A DNA stretch of 64,000 bases from Marinifilum sp. D737. GTDB lineage: Bacteria > Bacteroidota > Bacteroidia > Bacteroidales > Marinifilaceae. The stretch covers positions 57,435 to 121,434 of the forward strand of contig NZ_JANQCD010000014.1 in assembly GCF_026672275.1 (NCBI RefSeq), in the 5' to 3' direction. Shown one piece after another: positions 1 to 8,798 of the stretch (position 1 is the stretch's first letter; each line of letters opens with the position of its first letter). Under the pieces are notes generated by a model. That model was not told where the DNA came from. It searched no databases and worked only from the letters and a program-made list of their open reading frames with translations. Position numbers and translations under genes: made by a program.

Positions 1-1536
1 ACTTTTACAACAGGCAAAAAAGTATATGCCATTGCTGATGGTTTTGTAAGCAGAATTAAAATTTCTGCAGGTGGCTATGGAAAAGCCATTTACATCGATC
101 ATCCAAATGGTTACACCTCTGTTTATGCTCACCTTGATGGTTTTAATAAAAAAATTAACGATTTTGTAAAAGCTCATCAATACAGTAAAAACATTTTCGA
201 GTTCGACCTGAATTTTAAAAAAGATCGATTTCCTGTAAAAAAAGGAGAGGTAATTGCAATTTCAGGAAATACGGGCTCTTCGGCCGGACCTCACTTGCAT
301 TTCGAAATTAGAGATACAAAATCAGAACACCCTTTAAACCCACTTCTTTTCGGATTTAAAATTAAGGATACCACACCTCCTAAAATTTTTAACTTGTATG
401 TTTATCCAATGGATTCATTAAGTAGCGTAAATGGAAAGAATACCAGACAAAAATTTCCGGTTACCTATTACAACAACACCTATCACCTAAAAGGAGACCC
501 TAAAGTGATTCTATCGGGAAATATTGGTTTTGGAGTTCAGGTAAACGACTATTTGGACAATACTTGGGGAAAATGTGGCATTTACAATATGAAAGTAAAA
601 GTGAATGATTCTTTAATAAGCAATTATACTTTTAAGGAGTTTTCATTCGATGAATCGCGTTACATTAATTCTCATATGGATTACGCTTTAAACATTAAAG
701 AAAAGAGAAGAATTCACAAATGTTTTAAGGAACCGAACAACAAACTTTCTATCTACAACCACTTTAGTAATAGAGGAATTTACAATTTTAAAGAAGGAAC
801 AAAATATAAAATTGATTTTTTAGCTTATGATACAAAAAACAACCTGGCTAAATTGAGAATGTATGCACAAGCTAAAAATCCATCTCAAGCTTTTAATCAA
901 TCTGATTTCAACCAATTATTATCAAGTACTGATGAAAATACTTTCAAAAAGGATGAACTGGAGCTAAAATTCCCAAGCAATTCGTTTTATTCAGATATAA
1001 AATTTAAATACTCGAAAAAATCAGATTCTACTTACTTATCGGATATTCATTCAATACATGAGAAGACAACTCCTGTTCACAAATATTACACCATTGCAAT
1101 AAAACCAAACCGAACATTCAAAAATGAAAACAAGTTATTTATTGCAACAATAGAAAAACCTGGTAAAATTTCAAATGTTGGAGGTGTATATATTAATGGA
1201 TGGGTAAAATCAAAAACCAGGGTTTTTGGAGACTTTGCAATTGTTCAGGACACAATTTCCCCTATCATTAAATCGAGAACAAACTTTAAATTAAAAAACT
1301 TATCTGTTAGAGATAAAATTTCCTTTACCATTAAAGATGAGTTATCTGGTATTAAAAATTACAAAGGAACAATTGATGGCAAGTGGGTTCTTTTCGAGTT
1401 TGACGCAAAAAACAATCATCTGTTTTATAAGTTCGACAAGAAAAGATTATTACCAAATCGTAAGCATGATTTGAATTTGGAAGTTACTGATAAGCTTGGC
1501 AATAAAACCAAGTTTCAAACTAATTTTTTTTGGTAG
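1..1536 (+). CDS. M23 family metallopeptidase (LytM-type), 5' partial
   Basis: The reading frame is open from the first base, so the gene starts before the window; the in-frame ATG at 295 is internal. The visible N-terminal part is the second half of a LytM/M23 peptidase fold: GGYGKAIYIDH, the YAHL segment and the HLHFE zinc-ligand motif (the latter around base 293-307). The first zinc ligands (HxxxD) would lie upstream of the window. M23 enzymes cut peptidoglycan cross-links in the periplasm or act as degenerate division and envelope regulators. About 400 residues follow the catalytic domain. They are rich in beta-strand-like sequence, contain Ig-like stretches such as ISFTIKDELSGI, and resemble the long C-terminal regions of Bacteroidota M23 proteins. 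Whether this copy is catalytically competent cannot be judged without its N-terminus. Confidence 0.85.
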   Translation, partial: TFTTGKKVYAIADGFVSRIKISAGGYGKAIYIDHPNGYTSVYAHLDGFNKKINDFVKAHQYSKNIFEFDLNFKKDRFPVKKGEVIAISGNTGSSAGPHLHFEIRDTKSEHPLNPLLFGFKIKDTTPPKIFNLYVYPMDSLSSVNGKNTRQKFPVTYYNNTYHLKGDPKVILSGNIGFGVQVNDYLDNTWGKCGIYNMKVKVNDSLISNYTFKEFSFDESRYINSHMDYALNIKEKRRIHKCFKEPNNKLSIYNHFSNRGIYNFKEGTKYKIDFLAYDTKNNLAKLRMYAQAKNPSQAFNQSDFNQLLSSTDENTFKKDELELKFPSNSFYSDIKFKYSKKSDSTYLSDIHSIHEKTTPVHKYYTIAIKPNRTFKNENKLFIATIEKPGKISNVGGVYINGWVKSKTRVFGDFAIVQDTISPIIKSRTNFKLKNLSVRDKISFTIKDELSGIKNYKGTIDGKWVLFEFDAKNNHLFYKFDKKRLLPNRKHDLNLEVTDKLGNKTKFQTNFFW

Positions 1537-1681
1537 CAAATTGGAAAAAAACACTTAAAACACCACAACAGATAGACTTTACGGATAAAGACTTTTATCA
1601 GCTTTAACTTTGCATTTTTTTCCTATTTTTGTAGGAATCGTGAAAATTTTATCGCAATTAAATTCACTTAAATATTTAAAC

Positions 1682-3400
1682 ATGAAGAAGATTTATGCAA
1701 TTGCCTCTCTACTATTGGCAATGATCGTCTTTTCGACAACAACTTCGCAAGCTTGTACCAATTATCTTGTAACAAGAGGTGCAAGTACTGATGGTTCTAA
1801 CATGATTACTTACGCTGCTGATTCGCACGTATTGTACGGAGAGCTTTATTTTCGTCCTGCTGCTGATTGGGCTGAAGGAACAATGATTGATGTTTACGAA
1901 TGGGATACAGGAAAATACCTTGGTAAAATCCCACAAGTTCCACATACTTATTCTGTAGTTGGTAACATGAATGAATTCCAGTTGGCAATTGGTGAAACTA
2001 CTTATGGTGGAAGATCAGAACTAGGAACTGGAAAACAAGAAGGAGCTTTAATTGACTATGGTAGCTTGATTTACCTTACTCTTCAACGTGCAAAAAATGC
2101 TCGTGAAGCTATCAAAGTGATGACTGAATTAGTAGAAAACCACGGTTATTACAGTTCAGGTGAATCTTTCTCTATTTCTGATAAAAATGAAATCTGGATC
2201 TTAGAGATGATTGGTAAAGGTAACGGAGAAAAAGGTGCTGTTTGGGTGGCAAGAATGATTCCTGACGGATATGTTAGTGGTCATGCAAACCAAGCTAGAA
2301 TTACTACTTTCCCACTGGAAGGAAAAAATTCTATCTCTTCGGATAAAATGGATAAAATCTTCAATCCAGAGGTAACCAACGTTTATGCAAAAGACGTTAT
2401 CTCATTTGCAAAAGAAAAAGGTTACTATCCAAAAGATGGTAAGAACAAAGAGTTTAGTTTCTCGGATACTTATGCTCCAGTAGATTTTGGTGCTGCAAGA
2501 TTCTGTGAAATTCGTGTTTGGTCTTTCTTTAACGATGTAAAAGAAGGAATGGATAAATATTTCGATTACTGTAAAGGTAAAGTTGAACATGATGACAAAG
2601 GTTATGCAACCAATCGTATGCCATTATGGATTAAGCCAGACAACAAAATCAACGTTCTTGAAGTGATGGATTTCATGAGAAATCACTTGGAAGGAACTGA
2701 ATTGGATATGGCTAAAGATATGGGTGCTGGTCCTTACGGAAATCCTTACCGTTGGAGACCTCTAACCTGGAAAGTTGATGGCGTAACATATTGTAACGAG
2801 CGTGCAACTGCAACTCAGCAAACAGGTTTCTCTTTCGTTGCTCAATCAAGAAATTGGTTACCTGATGCTGTAGGTGGAATTAACTGGTTTGGAGTAGATG
2901 ATGCTGCTTCATCAGTATATTTCCCAATGTACTGTGGTAGCACCAGAGTACCTAAGTCATTCGCTGTTGGCAATGGTAAAATGATGGAATTCACTAACAA
3001 GTCTGCATTCTGGGTATTCAACCAAGTAACCAACTTTGCTTATACTCGTTATAACGCAATTCACCCTGAAATTGCTAAAAAGCAAAAAGCTTTAGAAAAG
3101 AAATATCTTTCATTTACTAAAATCATTGACCTTGCAGCAGAAGGCATGTTCAAAACAGACGAAGCAGCTGCTGTTGAATTCTTAACTGATTTCTCATGCA
3201 ACCAAGGTGATAACCTTACTGATGAGTGGAGAGAATTCTACGGCTACTTATTTGCTAAATTCATGGATGGAAACATCAAAGAAAAAGATGGTAACAATCA
3301 AAATCCTAAAATGAAGCAACCAGGTTATAGCAAAGAATTTTACGAAACAATTGTGAAAACAACTGGTGACAAACTTAAAATGTCAGGTGATTCACACTAA
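1682..3400 (+). CDS. C69 family dipeptidase (secreted)
   Basis: A 572-residue protein. The ATG at 1682 is chosen over the upstream ATG at 1610 because it gives a clean signal peptide (MKK, then a hydrophobic stretch ending TTTSQA) directly followed by CTNYLVTRGAS. In the C69 (PepD-like, Ntn-hydrolase) family this Cys (residue 25) is the N-terminal nucleophile exposed after processing. Other family-like segments are GESFSISDKNEIWILEMIG and the TGFSFVAQSRNWLPD region. The family hydrolyses dipeptides; a signal peptide points to action in the periplasm or outside. It stands alone, with a Rho-independent terminator right after the stop codon. The family assignment is firm; the substrate is unknown. 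Confidence 0.9.
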   Translation: MKKIYAIASLLLAMIVFSTTTSQACTNYLVTRGASTDGSNMITYAADSHVLYGELYFRPAADWAEGTMIDVYEWDTGKYLGKIPQVPHTYSVVGNMNEFQLAIGETTYGGRSELGTGKQEGALIDYGSLIYLTLQRAKNAREAIKVMTELVENHGYYSSGESFSISDKNEIWILEMIGKGNGEKGAVWVARMIPDGYVSGHANQARITTFPLEGKNSISSDKMDKIFNPEVTNVYAKDVISFAKEKGYYPKDGKNKEFSFSDTYAPVDFGAARFCEIRVWSFFNDVKEGMDKYFDYCKGKVEHDDKGYATNRMPLWIKPDNKINVLEVMDFMRNHLEGTELDMAKDMGAGPYGNPYRWRPLTWKVDGVTYCNERATATQQTGFSFVAQSRNWLPDAVGGINWFGVDDAASSVYFPMYCGSTRVPKSFAVGNGKMMEFTNKSAFWVFNQVTNFAYTRYNAIHPEIAKKQKALEKKYLSFTKIIDLAAEGMFKTDEAAAVEFLTDFSCNQGDNLTDEWREFYGYLFAKFMDGNIKEKDGNNQNPKMKQPGYSKEFYETIVKTTGDKLKMSGDSH

Positions 3401-3420
3401 AAAATACGATTTCAATTTTG

Positions 3421-3448
3421 AAAGGAGCTTCACGGCTCCTTTTTTTTT
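3421..3448 (+). terminator. Rho-independent terminator of the C69 dipeptidase gene
   Basis: AAAGGAGC (3421-3428) pairs with GCTCCTTT (3435-3442) around a 6-base loop, and a run of T continues to 3448. It begins about 20 bases after the stop codon. Confidence 0.85.
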
Positions 3449-3625
3449 CGTATTGTCACCAATATAATTTGCAATATTACACTCCCAAAACAGAAAAAAA
3501 ACAAAGGTAAATCTTTTCAACTTAGATATTTTTATTAATTTTGCGGCAAAATCGTGCGTAATCTCTGGCAGATCTATAGTTAAATTGTGAATATTGCGCT
3601 CGTTAAACCTTAATAAATTAAAACA

Positions 3626-3973
3626 ATGGATTTAATTAAAGTTGCAGAAGAAGCTTTCAAAAGTGGTATTGAAACTCCTGAATTCCAAGCAGGTGATACT
3701 ATTAGCGTTTCTTACAAAATTAAAGAGGGAAACAAAGAAAGAACTCAGGTATTTAGAGGTGTTGTAATCCAAATTAAAGGATCAGGATCTACTAAAACTT
3801 TTACCATCAGAAAAATGTCTGGTAACGTAGGTGTTGAAAGAATTATTCCTTTCACTTCTCCATTCATTGAAAAAATTGAAGTAAACAAAAGAGGTCGTGT
3901 TAGAAGAGCTCGTATCTACTATCTACGCGAACTTACAGGTAAGAAAGCAAGAATCAAAGAAAGAAGATTCTAA
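3626..3973 (+). CDS. rplS: 50S ribosomal protein L19
   Basis: A 115-residue protein at the usual length for bacterial L19, which sits at the 30S-50S interface. Family features include the N-terminal helix [11 protein letters not shown], the segment [12 protein letters not shown], the core [16 protein letters not shown] and the basic end [19 protein letters not shown]. It is monocistronic here: about 225 bases of non-coding leader precede it and a strong terminator follows within 20 bases of the stop. The trmD/rimM neighbours common in other phyla are absent. Confidence 0.98.
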   Translation: MDLIKVAEEAFKSGIETPEFQAGDTISVSYKIKEGNKERTQVFRGVVIQIKGSGSTKTFTIRKMSGNVGVERIIPFTSPFIEKIEVNKRGRVRRARIYYLRELTGKKARIKERRF

Positions 3974-3992
3974 TCTTACTTCGAAAAAATAC

Positions 3993-4022
3993 AAAAGCCT
4001 TCCAAATGGAAGGCTTTTTTTG
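3993..4022 (+). terminator. Rho-independent terminator of rplS
   Basis: An 11-bp stem, AAAAGCCTTCC (3993-4003) with GGAAGGCTTTT (4008-4018), loop AAAT, followed by a T run. Confidence 0.9.
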
Positions 4023-4026
4023 TTTA

Positions 4027-4058
4027 CAAAAAAAGCACCTAAGAACTTCTCAGGTGCT
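4027..4058 (-). terminator. Rho-independent terminator of the beta-propeller lipoprotein gene
   Basis: On the minus strand AGCACCT (4058-4052) pairs with AGGTGCT (4040-4034), followed by a run of T (A run at 4028-4034 on the plus strand). It closes the minus-strand gene that stops at 4082 and faces the rplS terminator. Confidence 0.75.
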
Positions 4059-4081
4059 AAATTATTTAAACAGGACTAATA

Positions 4082-5614
4082 TCACGGATTATACCAATCT
4101 GGCATCTCCCCATTAAAAATCAATTGTTCCCTATTACTGCCATCAGGATCCATTGTCCAAATTGTTTTTTTCTCAGTTCCTGAATTCGATACATTCATAA
4201 ATATAATTTTCTCTCCTGTCTCAGAAAATTTGGCTTGTAAATCATTACCGGTTTTATCATCTCCCGATAGGTCGGTCCAACCAGTTCCATCAATATTTAT
4301 ACTATATATTCTCGCATCTTTCAGAAACCCACGATCATCTTCATAAAGAGTATCCAATGAAAATATAACCTTATCTCCACCAAATGAAAATTGTGGATTA
4401 GATAGAGTACCTTCTAAATTATCCACAAGTAAAGTCATATTACTACCATCAGGATCCATTAAATAGATTTCATTATCGTAAGGTTTATCACCTTGCGCCA
4501 AAGCCACAATTTTTTCCTCGCTGTGGTTGTTAAACTGATATGTCCAATCCATTTGAGTAAACTCTCGATTCACCGGAGAATTTGCAATTTTCTTCCAACC
4601 TGTACCATCTCTGTTTATAACAATTAATTCATTATAATACCCATACATCAACTGATCACCAGTTGGAGACCACACAAAACCTCCTCCATCATTGTGATTG
4701 CCAACAACAGGTCGATCACCTGTAACTTTAAAAACATCTTTCCCTTTTAAATCCATTGTATAAATGTGGAAAACTCCATCATCCATAGCTGAATATGCAA
4801 TTCTTGAATGCTGTCCTGGCATAATTTTAGGATGCAATTCATCTCCTCCTCCATCAGTTAACTGCACAAGGTGATTTTCTTTCAAATCCCAGGAATAAAT
4901 ATCTCTCGAATCCAATGTGTCTTTCACAAATAAGTATGGATTTACTGGAAAGTCTTCTGTTGAAAACCTCCACTTCTTGCCTTCTACTTCATCCAACTCC
5001 TTATTTCTGGCCACAACTTTCCATAAATAAGTTGTTTCAAATTTAAGATTCTTAACAGTGTAAGTGGTATCTAAAATATTCGACACAACTTTTGTTCCTT
5101 CAACATCATCTGCTCCTTCATACAATATCACATCAAAACGCAAAGTATCTCCCTTTTCCGTTTCTCCATTTCTCCATTTCAATTCAACTTCAGTTGGTAA
5201 TTTACTTTGATCATCCTCGATATCAGCAGGAGAAACATAGGTAATGTCATCTGGAATTTTACTGTCAAGCGGAGCAACTGTAAGTAAAAAGCTCATTGAA
5301 TTATTTTGATTTTCTGTTACTTTAATATTTATGCTTTGCGAAGAGTAATCTTCCTTAGTTGCAGTAACAGAATAATCACCAACTAGCACTTTCTCAATAC
5401 TAAATGTACCTTCAGCATTTGTTGTTACCGAAGTAGTTCCTGGGTTAGTGGTAATTGTTACGCCTTCCATCGGTAAATTATTGGCCGAAGCCTTTACTGT
5501 ACCACTAATCGAACCATACAGATCAGGTTCCACTGTACTTTCATTACATGATATTACAAACATGGACAATCCGAAGACAATAAATAGTCCAAAGAGTGTG
5601 TAGAATTTTTTCAT
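4082..5614 (-). CDS. Lipoprotein with carboxypeptidase-regulatory-like, Fn3-like and TolB-like propeller domains
   Basis: A 510-residue protein with a lipoprotein signal (MKKFYTLFGLFIVFGLSMFVISC, lipid Cys at residue 23). Residues ~34-115 look like a carboxypeptidase-regulatory/PEGA fold (SGTVKASANNLPMEGVTITT). Residues ~120-215 look like a fibronectin III domain (VELKWRNG...TYLWKVVARN). Residues ~225-510 hold PD40/TolB-type propeller repeats marked by IYLMDPDGSN, IYSINIDGTGW and IWTMDPDGSN. It is probably anchored in the outer membrane. It starts 30 bases after the CsgH-like gene and is probably cotranscribed with it, at the distal end of the curli region. No enzymatic function is visible. 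A role in fibre anchoring or surface binding is inferred only from context. Confidence 0.8.
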   Translation of the reverse strand: MKKFYTLFGLFIVFGLSMFVISCNESTVEPDLYGSISGTVKASANNLPMEGVTITTNPGTTSVTTNAEGTFSIEKVLVGDYSVTATKEDYSSQSINIKVTENQNNSMSFLLTVAPLDSKIPDDITYVSPADIEDDQSKLPTEVELKWRNGETEKGDTLRFDVILYEGADDVEGTKVVSNILDTTYTVKNLKFETTYLWKVVARNKELDEVEGKKWRFSTEDFPVNPYLFVKDTLDSRDIYSWDLKENHLVQLTDGGGDELHPKIMPGQHSRIAYSAMDDGVFHIYTMDLKGKDVFKVTGDRPVVGNHNDGGGFVWSPTGDQLMYGYYNELIVINRDGTGWKKIANSPVNREFTQMDWTYQFNNHSEEKIVALAQGDKPYDNEIYLMDPDGSNMTLLVDNLEGTLSNPQFSFGGDKVIFSLDTLYEDDRGFLKDARIYSINIDGTGWTDLSGDDKTGNDLQAKFSETGEKIIFMNVSNSGTEKKTIWTMDPDGSNREQLIFNGEMPDWYNP

Positions 5615-5644
5615 ATTCTGGTAGCTATTTTAATTTTTCTTAAT

Positions 5645-6031
5645 TTACTCATTATCTCCATGTAAAACAACCGAATCTTGAGCAACCAACTGCTTATTGT
5701 GATAAACGAACAAACTCACAAACAAATCATCCTTCTTGGATAAATTTAACCTTACTTCAGATAATGTGAGCTGCTTATTTTTTGAAGAGATGCATTTTCC
5801 CTTTTGTGTTGAAGTTGAATTCCCTGATCGACCTTCTTTTTTAGTCTTTAAAACGTAGTTAATGGCAATTGTTTTACTACTTTCATTTTTGAATTTGGCA
5901 CTAAGTGTAAGATTCTTAATCTCACCTTCTATTTCAATCCAAGCTTTCATTTTATCCTTTTCAGGTTGGGCAGCAGAGGTACCAATGATCAAAAACAACA
6001 AAATTCCAAACATAACAGTTCTTAGCATCAT
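5645..6031 (-). CDS. CsgH-like curli accessory protein
   Basis: A 128-residue exported protein; the signal peptide MMLRTVMFGILLFLIIGTSAAQ starts from either of two adjacent Met codons. The mature part matches the CsgH-like pattern: a beta-sandwich starting AWIEIEGEIKNL, the segment SGNSTSTQKGKC and a final strand pair LFVSLFVYHNKQLVAQDSVVL. In alphaproteobacteria CsgH binds CsgA and limits premature amyloid formation. Its place directly after the curlin genes supports a similar chaperone or inhibitor role here. The assignment rests on pattern and context, since sequence conservation in this family is low. Confidence 0.7.
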   Translation of the reverse strand: MMLRTVMFGILLFLIIGTSAAQPEKDKMKAWIEIEGEIKNLTLSAKFKNESSKTIAINYVLKTKKEGRSGNSTSTQKGKCISSKNKQLTLSEVRLNLSKKDDLFVSLFVYHNKQLVAQDSVVLHGDNE

Positions 6032-6159
6032 CTTATGGTAGTTGATTACGAATACTAAAAATATCTAATAGTTAATATAAAATCAATAAGGAAAGCGTTA
6101 AAATACTATAATTTGATAAAAAAAACATTTAATTTCCATAAAATATCTTAAAATAAGAA

Positions 6160-6181
6160 GGGGTATCCCAAAGGATACCCC
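6160..6181 (-). terminator. Hairpin after the CsgB-like gene
   Basis: A perfect 9-bp GC-rich stem: GGGGTATCC (6160-6168) and GGATACCCC (6173-6181), loop CAAA. It lies 24 bases beyond the stop of the small curlin gene. On the minus strand it is followed by TTCTTATTTTAAG, a weak U-tract, so it is a probable terminator or RNA-stabilising hairpin. Confidence 0.65.
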
Positions 6182-6204
6182 AACCATTTAAACCTGCTCT
6201 GTAT

Positions 6205-6738
6205 TCACAAACCACTTTGTATTATAACAGTCATACCATTTCCTACCTGGCTTACATTATAGCCACGGGTAGTATTTCCGGTATCTATTTGAATTAATTC
6301 ATTGTCATTTCCAACTTGTGTAATTTCAAAGCTCTTATTATTCCCAATAACTTCTTGTTGCAATGAATTGTTATCACCATATTGGTGAATGCTAGAGGAA
6401 ATGTTGTTCCCATTTAAGGCAGATTCCACAAAATTTAAATCTCCTCGCTGAAAAATCTCAATAATTTGGCGATTTCCCTTCTGAACTGCCTCTAATATGT
6501 TCTCAACACCAACCTGTTGGATGATTGCCACCTGTTCTTTACTGAATTGAGAAATCATTAAATCATTCTCATTTCCAAATTGAATAGCAGAGATAACATT
6601 TTCTCCTTCGATGGCTTTGGCAAGACCATAATTCAATTGATTTAGAAGTTGGTCTTCCTGATTATAATTCTGCCCAATTACAAAACTATTAAAACATAAG
6701 AACAGAGCGCACCAAATGTATTTATTTAAATAAAGCAT
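6205..6738 (-). CDS. CsgB-like minor curlin (curlin repeat protein)
   Basis: A 177-residue exported protein (signal MLYLNKYIWCALFLCFNSFVIGQ). The mature part has imperfect curlin repeats of the Q-x-G-x-x-N type: IQFGNEND, IQQVGVEN, QKGNRQ, HQYGDNNS, TQVGNDNE, SQVGNG. It is much shorter and more divergent than the two large curlins. It carries an N-terminal non-repeat stretch (NYNQEDQLLNQLNYGLAKAIEGEN), as minor, nucleating CsgB subunits do. It lies 72 bases after the 546-residue curlin gene with an 11-bp hairpin between them, so the two are probably one transcript. A nucleator role is inferred from size, divergence and position. Confidence 0.8.
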   Translation of the reverse strand: MLYLNKYIWCALFLCFNSFVIGQNYNQEDQLLNQLNYGLAKAIEGENVISAIQFGNENDLMISQFSKEQVAIIQQVGVENILEAVQKGNRQIIEIFQRGDLNFVESALNGNNISSSIHQYGDNNSLQQEVIGNNKSFEITQVGNDNELIQIDTGNTTRGYNVSQVGNGMTVIIQSGL

Positions 6739-6766
6739 AAGCGATTTAGTGAAGATTTTAATCAGG

Positions 6767-6790
6767 AAATTCCCACTAAAGTGGGAATTT
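6767..6790 (-). repeat. Intercistronic hairpin between major and minor curlin genes
   Basis: A perfect 11-bp inverted repeat, AAATTCCCACT (6767-6777) and AGTGGGAATTT (6780-6790). No U-tract follows on the minus strand, so it is more likely an RNA-processing or stability hairpin, or a leaky attenuator that lowers minor-subunit expression, than a full terminator. Confidence 0.6.
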
Positions 6791-6810
6791 CACATGATAA
6801 TTTTATTGGA

Positions 6811-8451
6811 TCATGGCGAGAATACAACACCATTATTTCCTTGCTGAGTCACAGCGAAGTTTTCGCTACCATTTTGGATAACCTGACCAAAGTGACCATT
6901 ACCAATTTGCTCAAGGAATGAAGTATTATTATCACCCCACTGATATGTTAAACCAGTATTATCATCACCTGTCTGAAGAATGGTAGCACTATTGTACATA
7001 CCGCCCATTTGTGCAATTACAGCAACGTTACGATCTCCATCTTGCAAGATATCAGCTAAACTTTCTTCTTGATCAAACTGGAATACCCAACCTCTGTTAA
7101 AATCACCTCTTTGCTCAACAAAAGCATCTGATTTTTTACCTCCAAATTGTCCTACAAATGAGAAATTGTATTCCCCTTTTTGGAAGATATTAGCTTTATT
7201 TTTCTTACCACCAATCTGATCGATAATTGCTAAGTTTCCATGATCTTTCTGAGTAATCTTAGCCTTATTCTTAGTTCCATAAAGCTGTGAAATATAAGCT
7301 GTTTGATAAGTTCCAAATTGCTTAACTGTTGCTTGATCACCTGAACCAAACTTTTGACTTACATCAGCAAAATGTCTGTATCCTTTTTGGAAAACCTCAA
7401 CATCACCTTTCGATTCATGAATTTGCTCAACAAAAGCATAATTACGAGTACCAATTTGATTAGTTCTTGATACATTATGGTCTCCACCAATTTGAACCGT
7501 ACGTGCACGATTCGCCTGGCCGTTCTGCATAATAAATGCTTCGTTATCAACACCACCTCTTTGGTAGGTTGAAGCCATATTCCAAATTCCATTTTGATGA
7601 ATATTTGCAACATTACTGAAACCTCCAATTTGCATAGTATGCGCTCTGTTGAATGCATATAACTGAGTAATGCTTGCATGATTATATTGACCATACAACT
7701 GAGTTACTCTTGCACTATTACGCAATCCCCATTGGTTTACAAATGCACTGTTATAAGCACCTCTTCTTTGGTATACATCAGAACGATTCATTCTACCATA
7801 CTGAATTACAGTTGCATCAGTAAAAATTGGTAAAATTTGAGTAATGTTAGAAGAGTTGCGAACTCCCATTTGCCATACATTAGCACTACTCAATGCACCT
7901 AATTGAAGTACATCACTTCTATTGAAGCGCCCCATTTGATCTACCATAGCAATGTTATTGTGATTAGCTTGTAAAATAGTTGATAAATTAGCCAATCCCA
8001 TTTGCATTACCATCGCAGTATTTAAGAAATCAAATTGAGTTACATAAGACATGTTAAACCAGCCTGCCTGGTTAACTCCTGCCATATTCAATAAACCCAA
8101 CTGTAACACTCTGGAAATGTTGTGTAATCCCATCTGATCAACATAAGCCATATTGAAGAAACCTACCTGATCAACATACGACACATTAAGAATGCCAAGC
8201 TGACTAACCATAGCTGTATTTCCAACAAGCCATTGATTAATGTATGAAATGTTTGCAAGACCCTCTTGGTCAACTGTTGCGTCATTCCATAGTCCTAATT
8301 GGTCAACATCACTCATGTTGTACCATCCAACTTGGGTAACACCAGCTGTATTACCAAAACCAAATTGGTCTACTGTAGAGTAGTTTACCTGGGCAAAAGC
8401 AGAAGAAACTGCAAACACCACAGCAACTACCAGAAATAATAATTTTTTCAT
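6811..8451 (-). CDS. Major curlin, CsgA-like amyloid subunit (copy 1)
   Basis: A 546-residue protein with signal peptide MKKLLFLVVAVVFAVSSAFA. The rest is an almost unbroken array of ~11-residue curlin half-repeats, pattern Q-x-G-x-x-N-x-(A/S)-x-(V/I)-x, for example VDQFGFGNTAGVTQVGWYN and YVDQMGLHNISRVLQLG. Each pair of units should form one beta-strand-loop-strand rung of an amyloid solenoid. With over 40 units it is several times longer than E. coli CsgA (five repeats). The end (NFAVTQQGNNGVVFSP) is a short non-repeat tail. It is expected to leave through the CsgG pore encoded nearby. It heads a transcript that includes the CsgB-like gene. Confidence 0.92.
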   Translation of the reverse strand: MKKLLFLVVAVVFAVSSAFAQVNYSTVDQFGFGNTAGVTQVGWYNMSDVDQLGLWNDATVDQEGLANISYINQWLVGNTAMVSQLGILNVSYVDQVGFFNMAYVDQMGLHNISRVLQLGLLNMAGVNQAGWFNMSYVTQFDFLNTAMVMQMGLANLSTILQANHNNIAMVDQMGRFNRSDVLQLGALSSANVWQMGVRNSSNITQILPIFTDATVIQYGRMNRSDVYQRRGAYNSAFVNQWGLRNSARVTQLYGQYNHASITQLYAFNRAHTMQIGGFSNVANIHQNGIWNMASTYQRGGVDNEAFIMQNGQANRARTVQIGGDHNVSRTNQIGTRNYAFVEQIHESKGDVEVFQKGYRHFADVSQKFGSGDQATVKQFGTYQTAYISQLYGTKNKAKITQKDHGNLAIIDQIGGKKNKANIFQKGEYNFSFVGQFGGKKSDAFVEQRGDFNRGWVFQFDQEESLADILQDGDRNVAVIAQMGGMYNSATILQTGDDNTGLTYQWGDNNTSFLEQIGNGHFGQVIQNGSENFAVTQQGNNGVVFSP

Positions 8452-8467
8452 GGTTGATTTTTTTAAA

Positions 8468-8483
8468 GGTTTTAAAGTGAATT
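8468..8483 (-). promoter_or_regulatory. Conserved leader motif upstream of curlin copy 1
   Basis: The plus-strand GGTTTTAAAGTGAATT (minus AATTCACTTTAAAACC) lies 17 bases before the curlin start. A near copy precedes the second curlin at 10454-10469, and a 15-base identical copy lies at 19738-19752 in the regulatory cluster. Function unknown: possibly a regulator site or a leader/RBS element. Confidence 0.4.
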
Positions 8484-8720
8484 AAAATAAAATCTAGTAT
8501 AGTATAAAGAGCTCTGATTCGACCTGGTGAAGACTACTTATAGCCTTCGTAGATCTTTTATCTAAATTAAAAAAAAGCCTTTCCAAACACCTTTATTTTT
8601 ACATGAATGAATTATTACCATTGATTAAACCGTATTCTCCACATGCTAATTTTTATAGAGTCTAAAAAAGCATAAGAAAACTTAAACAAATGTTTAAAAT
8701 GTCTTAAAATAAACGATAAC

Positions 8721-8760
8721 AAAAGACCGCCAAACTGCATTATTTCAGCAATTTGGCGGT
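8721..8760 (-). terminator. Rho-independent terminator of curlin copy 2
   Basis: On the minus strand ACCGCCAAA (8760-8752) pairs with TTTGGCGGT (8734-8726) and is followed by TCTTTT. It separates the two large curlin genes into different transcription units. The rest of the 8452-8798 gap holds only the presumed promoter and leader of curlin copy 1; no exact TAnnTTTG box was found there. Confidence 0.75.
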
Positions 8761-8798
8761 TACTTTTATTATAAATCAATCAAATCAATTCATAAAAA

